From the NCBI GenBank assembly GCA_031287585.1, contig JAITST010000257.1, forward strand, positions 1 through 5,690: a stretch of DNA of 5,690 nucleotides, in the 5' to 3' direction. How positions within the stretch are numbered: position 1 is the stretch's first letter; each line of letters opens with the position of its first letter. Under the pieces are notes generated by a model. It did no database searches, was not told the origin of the DNA, and saw only the letters and a program-made list of their open reading frames with translations. This document shows positions 1 to 5,553 of the stretch, one piece after another. The DNA comes from Planctomycetaceae bacterium. Lineage in GTDB: Bacteria > Planctomycetota > Planctomycetia > Pirellulales > Thermoguttaceae. Position numbers and translations under genes: made by a program.

Positions 1-22
1 TTTTATAGTCCCGCTTCTTCAT
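1..22 (-). CDS. 5' end of an unidentified gene running off the left edge
   Basis: On the minus strand an ATG at 22-20 opens a frame reading MKKRDYK before the window ends. It is preceded, with an 8-nt gap, by GGAGG (35-31), the only strong ribosome binding site in the window besides the transposase's. A promoter-like pair lies just upstream at 48-76. A second in-frame ATG at 37-35 would add five residues, but it overlaps the ribosome binding site and sits almost at the predicted transcription start, so 22 is preferred. Seven codons are too few to name a family. The call rests only on the match of promoter, ribosome binding site and start. The strong ribosome binding site contrasts with the chromosomal-type genes in this window and could hint at a mobile or acquired gene; that is inference. 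Confidence 0.45.
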
Positions 23-47
23 AAAATCATCCTCCATGACTTGATAA

Positions 48-76
48 ATGATAACAAAACGCTACAATTTAGGCAA
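48..76 (-). promoter_or_regulatory. Candidate sigma-70-type promoter for the leftmost minus-strand gene
   Basis: Reading the minus strand, a -35-like TTGCCT (76-71) is separated by 17 bp from a -10-like TATCAT (53-48). These match 4 of 6 and 5 of 6 consensus bases. Transcription would start near base 41, giving a leader of about 19 nt that just contains the GGAGG ribosome binding site of the gene starting at 22. The agreement of spacing and position is the main support; AT-rich sequence can give such matches by chance. Confidence 0.4.
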
Positions 77-190
77 TAGAGGACGATAAAAGGAAATTCA
101 GGTTATAAAACTAGTTCTAAGTGCTTTTCAAAACTCTTGGACAAGGACAGCGAGATTGTGGATTATGGAACAATGTGCCATGTACTATTT

Positions 191-210
191 ATTATTATTA
201 ATATAATAAT
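191..210. repeat. A/T-only 8-bp palindrome
   Basis: ATTATTAT (191-198) is followed by a TAAT spacer and its exact reverse complement ATAATAAT (203-210). The hairpin contains only A-T pairs and would be weak as RNA. It has no T-run suited to a terminator. It may be a protein-binding site or a by-product of low-complexity AT sequence. Confidence 0.4.
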
Positions 211-284
211 GATTATCGAAACCCAAAACAGCCAATCAACTAAGTTCTGAAACCATGTCTTTTTCATTTGGTATTATATGTTTG

Positions 285-369
285 GGCAACTTCTAAAAAA
301 TTTTCGTTTGGCAAGTTCCTAATTATATGGGGTTTTCTGTTTTGAGACGGTAGTTTTTTAGAAGATGCC
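285..369. repeat. Imperfect 16-bp inverted repeat bounding an 85-bp unit
   Basis: CTTCTAAAAAA (290-300) is exactly complementary to TTTTTTAGAAG (354-364). Past one mismatch, the pairing continues outward with GGCA (285-288) against TGCC (366-369), giving 15 of 16 matched positions around a 53-bp interior. Related short motifs recur nearby: GGGCAACTT at 284-292, and GGCAAGTT at 310-317 and 392-399. The arrangement resembles the ends of a very small non-coding element such as a MITE. No target-site duplication is clear and there is no transposase inside. A long-loop RNA structure is the alternative. Confidence 0.4.
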
Positions 370-463
370 TATAGCAATTGTCAAACGTCCCGGCAAGTTA
401 TTAGAGGTGCCCAACGATTATATTGCCATCGGCTTCAGCCAGCGGCGGGTACTGTTTCAATAA
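365..463 (+). CDS. Doubtful 32-codon small ORF
   Basis: An ATG at 365 opens 32 codons ending at TAA 461-463, one base before the stop of the convergent TPR-glycosyltransferase gene. The peptide begins MPIAIVKRPGKLLEVPN and ends RRVLFQ. It is mixed hydrophobic and basic, with no signal peptide, transmembrane segment or recognised motif. Its ATG lies inside the right arm of the 285-369 inverted repeat, and no ribosome binding site is seen at proper spacing. It could be a remnant of a longer gene or a chance ORF. A stop lies immediately upstream in the same frame (359-361), so no longer version exists here. Confidence 0.15.
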   Translation: MPIAIVKRPGKLLEVPNDYIAIGFSQRRVLFQ

Positions 464-2185
464 TCACGCCGCCCGTTCCAACTCGCGTGATGTTGCTTGT
501 CTGAACGGGAACTTTATGATTGATTCTTCTTCCCAGTTTTCATTGGCTGTTCGCAACAAGAATGTTTCTAACTCGTTTGTAACTCGTTCAAACAGCGTTT
601 TCCACGATTCTTGTTCGGCTCTTCTGAAAATTTTTACCGATGGATGCCACGGTGTTCTTTCACCCGCTAACGACCATCGCCATGCGGCGTTGTTCGGTAA
701 TAACAACCACGTTCGAGTTCCAAGAGAACCCGCAAGATGCGCAATGTGACCCGCTGGCGTGATAATCAGGTCAAGCGATGCTAACAATGCCGCGAGGTAA
801 TCAATGTCGTAAACAAACGCCTCACCGAACAAATGAACGTTACCAAGTCCGTGCCGCATCGTCTCGAATGTTTGTTGAGCGTTGCCTCTCTGCAAACATA
901 TCCACGATGCCCGCCGTTCGTTACGAACTAATTGCGTAACAAGTTCAGTAGGCAACGCCAGTAAATCCGCTGCTTCGTCAGTTCCGCTACCCTGCCACAG
1001 AAAACCGATTTTCGGCAACCGTCCAATCGCCGCAAAACGTTTCCGCCATCCCGCAACGATACTCGCATCCGGTAAAAGATACCCCGAACGTATCGGAAAG
1101 TCCGTCATCTTACGCCGATAATAACGCGGTAACGAACCAATTGCGAGTTGTTCCGAAACCCGCACACCGCCAATCTCGATTTCCGTTTCACCGTTCTCTC
1201 CGAGCGTCGTCAACGTTTGCGGAACAATAGTCGCCTGCGGAAACGAACGTGCGAATAACTTGTGCAGCGAACCGTCGCACTCGACAACGCAATGTCCGAC
1301 ATCGCGAATCGCCTCCGACAAACACGACGAAAACATAATGTCAGTTCCAACGCCGTCTTCACCGTAAATCAAAACATTCTTATCCGGTGACGGATTTCCA
1401 TCCCAGTTTTTGAGCAAGTGACGTTCCCAAGTTCCGAAACGCGCGATACGTCGAAACTCAAACGCGTCCCACGCTTCTTCAAGCCGACCGAGCGACAGTA
1501 GCGTTTCCGAATAACCCAACATCGCCGCCGGTCGCTCCATCGCAACCGGTAACAGACGTTGGTAGTAAGGCAACGAATCCTCATAACGACCAGTCTGCCG
1601 TAACGATTCTGCAATATAAAAACAGGCATCAACCGAGTGCGGATCGAGACGTTCCGCTTCGTTCAGTGCGGGTAACGCATCGTTGTAATCGCCGTTGAGT
1701 GTCATAATGTAACCCAGTGTAAGCCAGTTAGATGGATTGTTTGGTTGTAACGTTGTCAATCTCTCAAAACATTGACGAGCGTGTATATTGTGTCCCTTCT
1801 CAAAATACAGTTGACCGAGTACGAGTAGAGCGTCGGCGTAGTCGGGCGAAAGTTGTTCGGCACTGACAAGCGAGTCGATAGCGTCTTGTGTCAAACCGAG
1901 CGAACGTTGCGTGAGACCTGTATTGAAGTGAACTTGTGCGAGAAACAAATTTTCGGTAGTTACGCCGGACAACAAATTTATCGCGTGCTGAAACGAACCG
2001 ATACCGGCATAATTTTCGCCGAGTTGACATTGAAGAATACCAACCTGATTCCAGAGTTTTGCAACCAACTCAATCGGTTGTCCGTCGCATTCCTGTAACA
2101 GACGTAAGTAAAGCGGCAACGATTTTTGATGCTCACCGTCCACGTAAGCGTCCTGTGCTGCTTGAAGTATTGAAGCAAAAGTCAT
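464..2185 (-). CDS. TPR-repeat protein with C-terminal glycosyltransferase-family-9-like domain
   Basis: The chosen ATG (2185) gives 573 residues. A TTG 60 bp further upstream would add an unlikely 20-residue extension. Roughly residues 5-250 form tandem tetratricopeptide repeats, visible as recurring patterns such as ALLVLGQLYFEKG and WLTLGYIMTLNGDY, with AERLDP-type helix ends. Residues about 261-545 match the heptosyltransferase-like (GT9, GT-B fold) domain often fused to TPRs: WDGNP, then LIYGEDGVGTDIMF (usual form EQGLGD), SLPRYYR, IGFLWQGSG, and near the C-terminus HIAHLAGSLGTRTWLLLP followed by WRW and TPWHPSVKIFR. Such proteins are thought to transfer sugars or act as carbohydrate-binding scaffolds; donor and acceptor cannot be read from sequence. 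The usual Asp-Thr before the AHLAG motif is replaced by Pro-Ala-Gly (about residues 476-478), so activity may be altered. No signal peptide is seen, so the protein is probably cytoplasmic. No Shine-Dalgarno is visible. The pseudopilin gene lies upstream on the same strand. Confidence 0.85.
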   Translation of the reverse strand: MTFASILQAAQDAYVDGEHQKSLPLYLRLLQECDGQPIELVAKLWNQVGILQCQLGENYAGIGSFQHAINLLSGVTTENLFLAQVHFNTGLTQRSLGLTQDAIDSLVSAEQLSPDYADALLVLGQLYFEKGHNIHARQCFERLTTLQPNNPSNWLTLGYIMTLNGDYNDALPALNEAERLDPHSVDACFYIAESLRQTGRYEDSLPYYQRLLPVAMERPAAMLGYSETLLSLGRLEEAWDAFEFRRIARFGTWERHLLKNWDGNPSPDKNVLIYGEDGVGTDIMFSSCLSEAIRDVGHCVVECDGSLHKLFARSFPQATIVPQTLTTLGENGETEIEIGGVRVSEQLAIGSLPRYYRRKMTDFPIRSGYLLPDASIVAGWRKRFAAIGRLPKIGFLWQGSGTDEAADLLALPTELVTQLVRNERRASWICLQRGNAQQTFETMRHGLGNVHLFGEAFVYDIDYLAALLASLDLIITPAGHIAHLAGSLGTRTWLLLPNNAAWRWSLAGERTPWHPSVKIFRRAEQESWKTLFERVTNELETFLLRTANENWEEESIIKFPFRQATSRELERAA

Positions 2186-2362
2186 AGCGGCGTTTGATTC
2201 TGTATTATGTAATAAGGCGGGAAAAACGTAAATCAGTACACACAACCGACACTATCGGCAAAATCGTTATATTTTAACAGCAATAATTGGTAGAATCGTT
2301 AAAAATGTTATAGTTGTAAGGTTGGGTAAATTCATAGATTGAGTCATCCCGAATCCTTCTCA

Positions 2363-3127
2363 CTACCTTTGCGTATCTGCCTTTAATTCCCCTGTGTAAT
2401 TTTCGGCAGATACTGCGTCGCGTATAGTTGTTGTTGCAGTTAGACCTCTTAATCGTACTTCAATGCAACGGTTGCGTTCGTTTTTCAGTAAGACAGCTGC
2501 GGTTGACGTTGTACCGTCCGGGAAGAAGAATATCGGTACCGACCACGTTATTCCTTCCGAACCACTCGACTCGCCTAACCGCACTTCTTGATTCGCTACT
2601 GTTTCTGAAACAAACGTGTTTTCGTCGTCAGTTGCGTTTGCGTCTTCGGTCAAACCCAGATAATAAAACGCACGCTCGTCTGGTAACGCAATCGCGTCGG
2701 AGAAGAACACTCCCTTTGGCAACTGAACACGTTTCGCCCCCGTTTCTTCGGTTGCCCGATCAGGGTCACGCAATATAAAATCTTCTTCCTCACCAGTAAA
2801 ACCGCCGTCTTCGAGTGTTGACGGCGGAGCGTCGCCGCGATAGTTGTCAACTTCCTGTTCGGTACTCAATGCCGCCGTGAAGTGAACATCAAGTACGCGG
2901 TCAATCAACAAAGTGTCGTTAGCAAACGCGACGCGGCAACAATAAATCTTCCCTTCACTCATCGCTTTAAGCCGCATCGCCGCCCACTCAGTACGCAACA
3001 AACTAGCCCCCTGATGCAATCGCTGGTTAGCCATACTCGGCTCAAGCAACGGCACAGAAACTGCCGCAAGGATTATCAATACGACGAGAACTATCATCAT
3101 CTCAATTAACGTGAATGCTTTGGACAT
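2363..3127 (-). CDS. GspH/FimT-type pseudopilin with prepilin N-terminus
   Basis: The 254-residue product starts MSKA, then FTLIEMMIVLVVLIILAAV, a textbook type IV prepilin/pseudopilin N-terminus. A prepilin peptidase should cut after Ala4 and methylate Phe5; Glu9 is the conserved Glu at mature position 5. The residue before the cut is Ala rather than the usual Gly. Residues 5-25 form the membrane and assembly helix, continuing to about 60 (TEWAAMRLKAMSEG, typical of GspH/FimT). The C-terminal beta domain shows VQLPKGVFF (134-142), PIFFFPDGTTS (198-208) and IEVRLRGLTATT (222-233), the GspH hallmark. Between about 88 and 130 there is an acidic, probably disordered insertion, making it longer than typical GspH (about 150-200 residues). 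It likely acts as a minor pseudopilin of a type II secretion or type IV pilus-like machine in the inner membrane. The start is fixed by the prepilin leader; no Shine-Dalgarno is seen. No other secretion gene is in the window, so it is an orphan here. Confidence 0.88.
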   Translation of the reverse strand: MSKAFTLIEMMIVLVVLIILAAVSVPLLEPSMANQRLHQGASLLRTEWAAMRLKAMSEGKIYCCRVAFANDTLLIDRVLDVHFTAALSTEQEVDNYRGDAPPSTLEDGGFTGEEEDFILRDPDRATEETGAKRVQLPKGVFFSDAIALPDERAFYYLGLTEDANATDDENTFVSETVANQEVRLGESSGSEGITWSVPIFFFPDGTTSTAAVLLKNERNRCIEVRLRGLTATTTIRDAVSAENYTGELKADTQR

Positions 3128-3270
3128 ATAATGTGTAGGTAAGTGTTGCGGATAAAGATTGAACGGATGTCTCGCGTCTCACATTGAACATTGCTCCCAA
3201 CCACGATGTTGCCGCGAATAAAACTACGTGGGAAAATGAATTCAGTAGTTTGTAATTTCCGAAATTGGCA

Positions 3271-3300
3271 TTGCCGGGCGCAAGTTCTTTTCTGTACAAT
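3271..3300 (+). promoter_or_regulatory. Candidate promoter of the transposase gene
   Basis: A -35-like TTGCCG (3271-3276) and a -10-like TACAAT (3295-3300) are 18 bp apart. They would start a transcript near 3307, about 36 nt before the transposase ATG, leaving room for its strong ribosome binding site. It points into the element and is probably carried by it. Confidence 0.4.
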
Positions 3301-3329
3301 GGTTGAGTTATAACCAACAACCGTTTTTC

Positions 3330-3335
3330 AGGAGG
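3330..3335 (+). promoter_or_regulatory. Strong ribosome binding site of the transposase
   Basis: A perfect AGGAGG lies 7 nt upstream of the ATG at 3343 and fixes that start. None of the four chromosomal-type genes in the window has such a site, so it fits an imported gene that brought its own translation signal. Confidence 0.8.
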
Positions 3336-3342
3336 AAGAACT

Positions 3343-4094
3343 ATGCGTCCGACACACAATAATTATCGGCAATCCACACAAAAGGTCAAGAGCAACTTTG
3401 CCCTTTGCGTTCAGAAACTTTTTACAGCCGAACTTCACGGCTATAAAATCAATAACAAAGTCATCATCAAAATCCTCGTCGCCGCCCTTTGTTGTTGCGA
3501 ATCCCTCTTCGCCGTCTGCCGCTCCATTGCTGGCAGTCCCACCGATAAAACCATCGCCGACAACCTCATCAAACTCCTGCCGCCTTACCAAAAACTGCAA
3601 CAACAAATCAACACAACCCTCGCCAGCGGACTGCCGAAAAAGTTTTTCAGAAAACCCATCGGCTTGCCATTGACCTCGTCCTCATTCCCTATCACGGTCG
3701 ATACGATAAAAACGAAAATGAAGTGTACCGTTCGCAACCCAAGAGCGGGACTTCACACTTTTACGCTTATGCAACGGCTTGCGTTGTCGAACACGGACAA
3801 CGTTATACCGCTGCGATGATTCCTGTTGCGAAAGGAACAGCGATGAAAGATGTGGTACAAGCGTTGTTAAAGCAGTGCCGGTCGATTGGATTGAAAATCA
3901 AGTTATTGCTGTTAGACCGCGGTTTTTACAGTGTCGGCGTGATTTCGTCCTTGAAGAAAGTACGCCAACCGTTTCTGATGTCGCAGGTGATTCGCGGCAA
4001 GCAGAAAACGAAGAACAACGCGGCAGCGGACAATGGTCGAGATGATGCGTCGCTGTGTCTTCGGCATACGAAGCAACGATGTTATCAGAAATAG
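3343..4094 (+). pseudogene. Frameshifted, 3'-truncated DDE transposase (IS4/ISH3-like)
   Basis: The first part is read from ATG 3343 (MRPTHNNYRQSTQKVKS...) to about LPKKFFRKP near 3657. The reading must then move to the -1 frame to continue as HRLAIDLVLIPYHG, EVYRSQPKSGTSHFYAYATA and LLLDRGFYSVGVISSL, ending PFLMSQVIRGK near 4000. The first two catalytic Asp residues of the DDE triad are recognisable: the Asp of AIDLVLIPYHG (codon 3672-3674) and that of LLLDRGFYS (codon 3915-3917). The C-terminal part with the catalytic Glu is missing; after about 4010 the frame runs through unrelated sequence to a TAG at 4092-4094. Left uncorrected, the first frame stops at 3817-3819. The motifs match the IS4-superfamily/ISH3-like transposases common in planctomycetes and cyanobacteria; the exact family is uncertain. 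The truncation makes it non-functional even if the frameshift were programmed. Confidence 0.8.
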
Positions 4095-4245
4095 CGGGCA
4101 AGTGCGACTTATTTTCAAAAAACGGAATCATTTGCGTGTGAGTTGGAAAGAACGTTTTGTACAGAGAAATAGACGAAGCCGATTGAGTGAAACCGAGAGC
4201 AACAGACAAACCAGCGGCAGCCAAAAAATTCTCTTGCTTTATCAT
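4011..4245 (-). pseudogene. Possible 5' fragment of a secreted-protein gene cut by the insertion remnant
   Basis: On the minus strand an ATG at 4245-4243 opens a frame starting MIKQENFLAAAGLSVALGF, then TQSASSISLYKTFF. A short polar start, a hydrophobic core at about residues 7-19 and small residues after it resemble a Sec signal peptide, though the cleavage site is not ideal. The frame stays open through SHLPAISDNIVASYAEDTATHHLDH to about 4030, then continues only as the antisense of the transposase, closing at 3898. This is what the 5' end of a gene would look like if an insertion removed the rest. No continuation is recognisable on the left side (3128-3300). The protein family is unknown and a chance open frame is a serious alternative. 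The given left limit marks only where transposase similarity ends. Confidence 0.25.
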
Positions 4246-4262
4246 ACTCTTTTCGTTACAAT
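4234..4262 (+). promoter_or_regulatory. Candidate promoter for the coiled-coil gene, giving a leaderless mRNA
   Basis: TTGCTT (4234-4239) is 17 bp from TACAAT (4257-4262). A start 7 bp after the -10 box falls on the A of the ATG at 4269, so the mRNA would have no 5' leader. This agrees with the lack of any Shine-Dalgarno before that ATG. The -35 match is weak (3 of 6); the -10 matches 5 of 6. Confidence 0.4.
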
Positions 4263-4268
4263 TCGTCA

Positions 4269-5342
4269 ATGTCCTTTGGTTTTTTCGGTATCAATCATGA
4301 ACATCTGAGCGAATACTTGCTTCTGATCGGAATTGTCATTATCATTATGACGTTGGTGATGCAGTTGCGGTCGCGGAACAAGAAAAACGCTCAAAAGCAG
4401 AGCCGGAAAAAGGAAGCGATACAAGCGGCGCACGAAGCCGCTCAACGCAAGATTGCTGCAAGCGGTGCTGTCCCGAAATCAAAAGTCGGAAACAGACCGT
4501 CGGAACGCCGAATACCGCTCGAAGACCACACGGCGACGCTCTTTACCGGTAACGCGATGCCGCGGCAATTTGCGAGATGGGAAACGGAGATTCATCAAAT
4601 CGGGCGTGAAATTATCGGACGGATTGATTCCAAGATGGTCGCGCTGCAAACGTTGACATTGGAAGCGAACCGGTCTGCGAATCGTCTTGAAATCCTCGTT
4701 GAGCATCTGGAAGCACTTGCGAAACAGATCACGGACAAAATTGCGAAACCAGCGATTGAAGGGGAGCAATCTGAACAAACGGTGATTCCGTTTCATCAAA
4801 ACGCGGAACTGCTTGACGAAGCCGAGCCGCTAGTGAATGTTTTGCGGGAATTGAAAGCGGGTTTGGATTCGGTTCACGAAACGATTCAACAGCAAACGAC
4901 ATTGCAAAGTGAGTTGGCGCCACTGACAATTCTGCAACCTGTCCCGCCGACTAACGCGAACAATTCCAATGACGCAAAAGATTCTGCGGTAAAATTACAA
5001 GGACAAGTTTTGCCGCCGTCGATTTCGTTGACACCGCTTAATCCGTTTGCGATTGATTCGTTGTACGCGGAACAGCAAGATACAACGCCGGATCAAACGC
5101 TGGATAAACAGGATCAACGGGATAAAAAAGCAACGGAAACTGTTCCCTTCGCGCCAACCGATGCGCCGCCGAAACGAGCGGGCGGCTCGCACTTGAACTT
5201 GCGCCGGGAAGTCGAAATGCTTGCGGATTACGGCTACGATGCGAAACGCATTGCGGAAAATTTTGACATCTCTGTCAATGAAGTCGAACTGATGCTGGAA
5301 CTCCGCGCGGACGATAAGCCACCAAAATCTGGCGAGAAATAA
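4269..5342 (+). CDS. Membrane-anchored coiled-coil protein with C-terminal HTH-like motif, function unknown
   Basis: The product has 357 residues. Residues about 15-33 (EYLLLIGIVIIIMTLVMQL) form one membrane helix, followed by a Lys/Arg-rich stretch (34-50, RSRNKKNAQKQSRKK). This predicts a short outside N-terminus and a cytoplasmic body. Residues 100-160 (from RQFARWETEIHQIGREIIG to EILVEHLEALAKQI) are strongly helical and probably coiled coil. Residues 161-305 are Gln/Pro/Asp-rich, low in complexity and likely a flexible linker. Residues 311-346 (LRREVEMLADYGYDAKRIAE, then NFDISVNEVELMLELR) fit the helix-turn-helix-like pattern 'xLaxxGxsxxxIAxxLxisxxEVELxLxLR' seen at the end of DUF6115/DUF2802-type proteins and similar to sigma region 4. 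The function is unknown; a membrane-tethered DNA- or protein-binding adaptor is inference. The first ATG fits a leaderless start; the next Met (27) would cut into the membrane helix. alaS follows on the same strand after 211 bp. Confidence 0.8.
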   Translation: MSFGFFGINHEHLSEYLLLIGIVIIIMTLVMQLRSRNKKNAQKQSRKKEAIQAAHEAAQRKIAASGAVPKSKVGNRPSERRIPLEDHTATLFTGNAMPRQFARWETEIHQIGREIIGRIDSKMVALQTLTLEANRSANRLEILVEHLEALAKQITDKIAKPAIEGEQSEQTVIPFHQNAELLDEAEPLVNVLRELKAGLDSVHETIQQQTTLQSELAPLTILQPVPPTNANNSNDAKDSAVKLQGQVLPPSISLTPLNPFAIDSLYAEQQDTTPDQTLDKQDQRDKKATETVPFAPTDAPPKRAGGSHLNLRREVEMLADYGYDAKRIAENFDISVNEVELMLELRADDKPPKSGEK

Positions 5343-5491
5343 CCTGTAAAATGTAAAAACAAGAAACGACACACCGATTGAAAAATTGTTAAAGTAGATT
5401 TTCAGATTGACAGAAAAGAATACCGAGCTAAAAAAAATTCAGTGTCAAAAATCTTATTATGTGGATACTCCCCTTATCTTCCCTTTTCCGG

Positions 5492-5497
5492 TATAAT
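5492..5497 (+). promoter_or_regulatory. -10 box of a probable alaS promoter
   Basis: A perfect TATAAT lies 56 bp upstream of the alaS ATG. No good -35 is visible 16-18 bp before it (the region is TACTCCCC-like), so recognition may rely on an activator or another upstream element. A start near 5504 gives a leader of about 50 nt containing the 5515-5534 hairpin. It suggests alaS does not depend only on read-through from the coiled-coil gene. Confidence 0.45.
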
Positions 5498-5512
5498 GCG
5501 CGGTTTACAATA

Positions 5513-5539
5513 ATGGCGGGGTCAAGCTCCCGCCGCTAA
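5513..5539 (+). CDS. Possible 8-codon upstream ORF overlapping the alaS leader hairpin
   Basis: ATG at 5513 begins MAGSSSRR followed by TAA (5537-5539). It lies fully inside the predicted leader and covers the whole 5515-5534 hairpin, so its translation would melt the stem. It starts about 9 nt after the predicted transcription start and has no ribosome binding site. With only one Ala codon it does not resemble a classical alanine-sensing leader peptide. Chance occurrence is likely. Confidence 0.12.
   Translation: MAGSSSRR
5515..5534 (+). promoter_or_regulatory. GC-rich hairpin in the alaS leader
   Basis: GGCGGG (5515-5520) pairs exactly with CCCGCC (5529-5534). One more G-U pair (5521/5528) closes a 6-nt loop, TCAAGC. 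This is the most stable small hairpin in the window and lies 19 nt before the alaS ATG. No T-run follows, so it is not a classical terminator. It may act in translational control, bind AlaRS or another protein, or be a dispersed intergenic palindrome. Confidence 0.5.
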
Positions 5540-5553
5540 CTAACGTTAAAAAT

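Larger units (their letters stand above)
38..463. other. AT-rich intergenic spacer, no convincing gene
   Basis: About 425 bp separate the start of the leftmost minus-strand gene from the 3' end of the TPR-glycosyltransferase gene. The sequence is richer in A/T than the flanking genes and has stops in all frames, apart from a 32-codon plus-strand ORF at its right end. It holds a candidate promoter (48-76), an A/T-only palindrome (191-210) and an imperfect inverted repeat (285-369). No tRNA cloverleaf, CRISPR repeat or GC-rich hairpin with a T-run is visible. Confidence 0.6.
3265..4034 (+). mobile_element. Remnant of an insertion sequence (bounds approximate)
   Basis: The stretch carries a DDE transposase gene with its own promoter and ribosome binding site, lying in the gap between the divergent pseudopilin and coiled-coil genes. 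I could not find convincing terminal inverted repeats or a target-site duplication. Similarity to transposases stops near 4010, roughly a third short of a complete protein, so the right end appears deleted. The left limit is a guess placed just outside the promoter. With no intact C-terminus the element cannot be autonomous. Confidence 0.45.

Noticed and set aside
423..749. Plus-strand open frame over the 3' end of the TPR-glycosyltransferase gene
   Set aside because: It is antisense to a well-supported domain and has no motif or start signal; other long antisense frames at 882-1121, 1853-2098 and 2428-2778 were rejected for the same reason.
2186..2245. TTG start extending the TPR protein by 20 residues
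   Set aside because: The extension lacks TPR pattern and conservation logic, has no ribosome binding site, and the ATG at 2185 begins right at the first helical repeat.
2246..2362. Promoter for the TPR-glycosyltransferase gene
   Set aside because: TATAAC- and TAAAAT-like -10 boxes occur on the minus strand, but no -35 of useful quality lies 16-18 bp upstream, so no specific site is claimed.
3102..3359. Minus-strand 85-residue open frame upstream of the pseudopilin
   Set aside because: It overlaps the pseudopilin start and transposase start, has no recognisable motif, and no signal linking it to the 4245 fragment.
3343..3819. The 158-residue first-frame ORF as a stand-alone gene
   Set aside because: Past about 3657 its residues no longer match transposases while the -1 frame carries the DDE motifs, so its tail is an artefact of the frameshift.
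5343..5460. Terminator after the coiled-coil gene
   Set aside because: TTTTCAG/CAGAAAA near 5400-5416 pairs imperfectly with few G-C pairs and no T-run follows on the plus strand.
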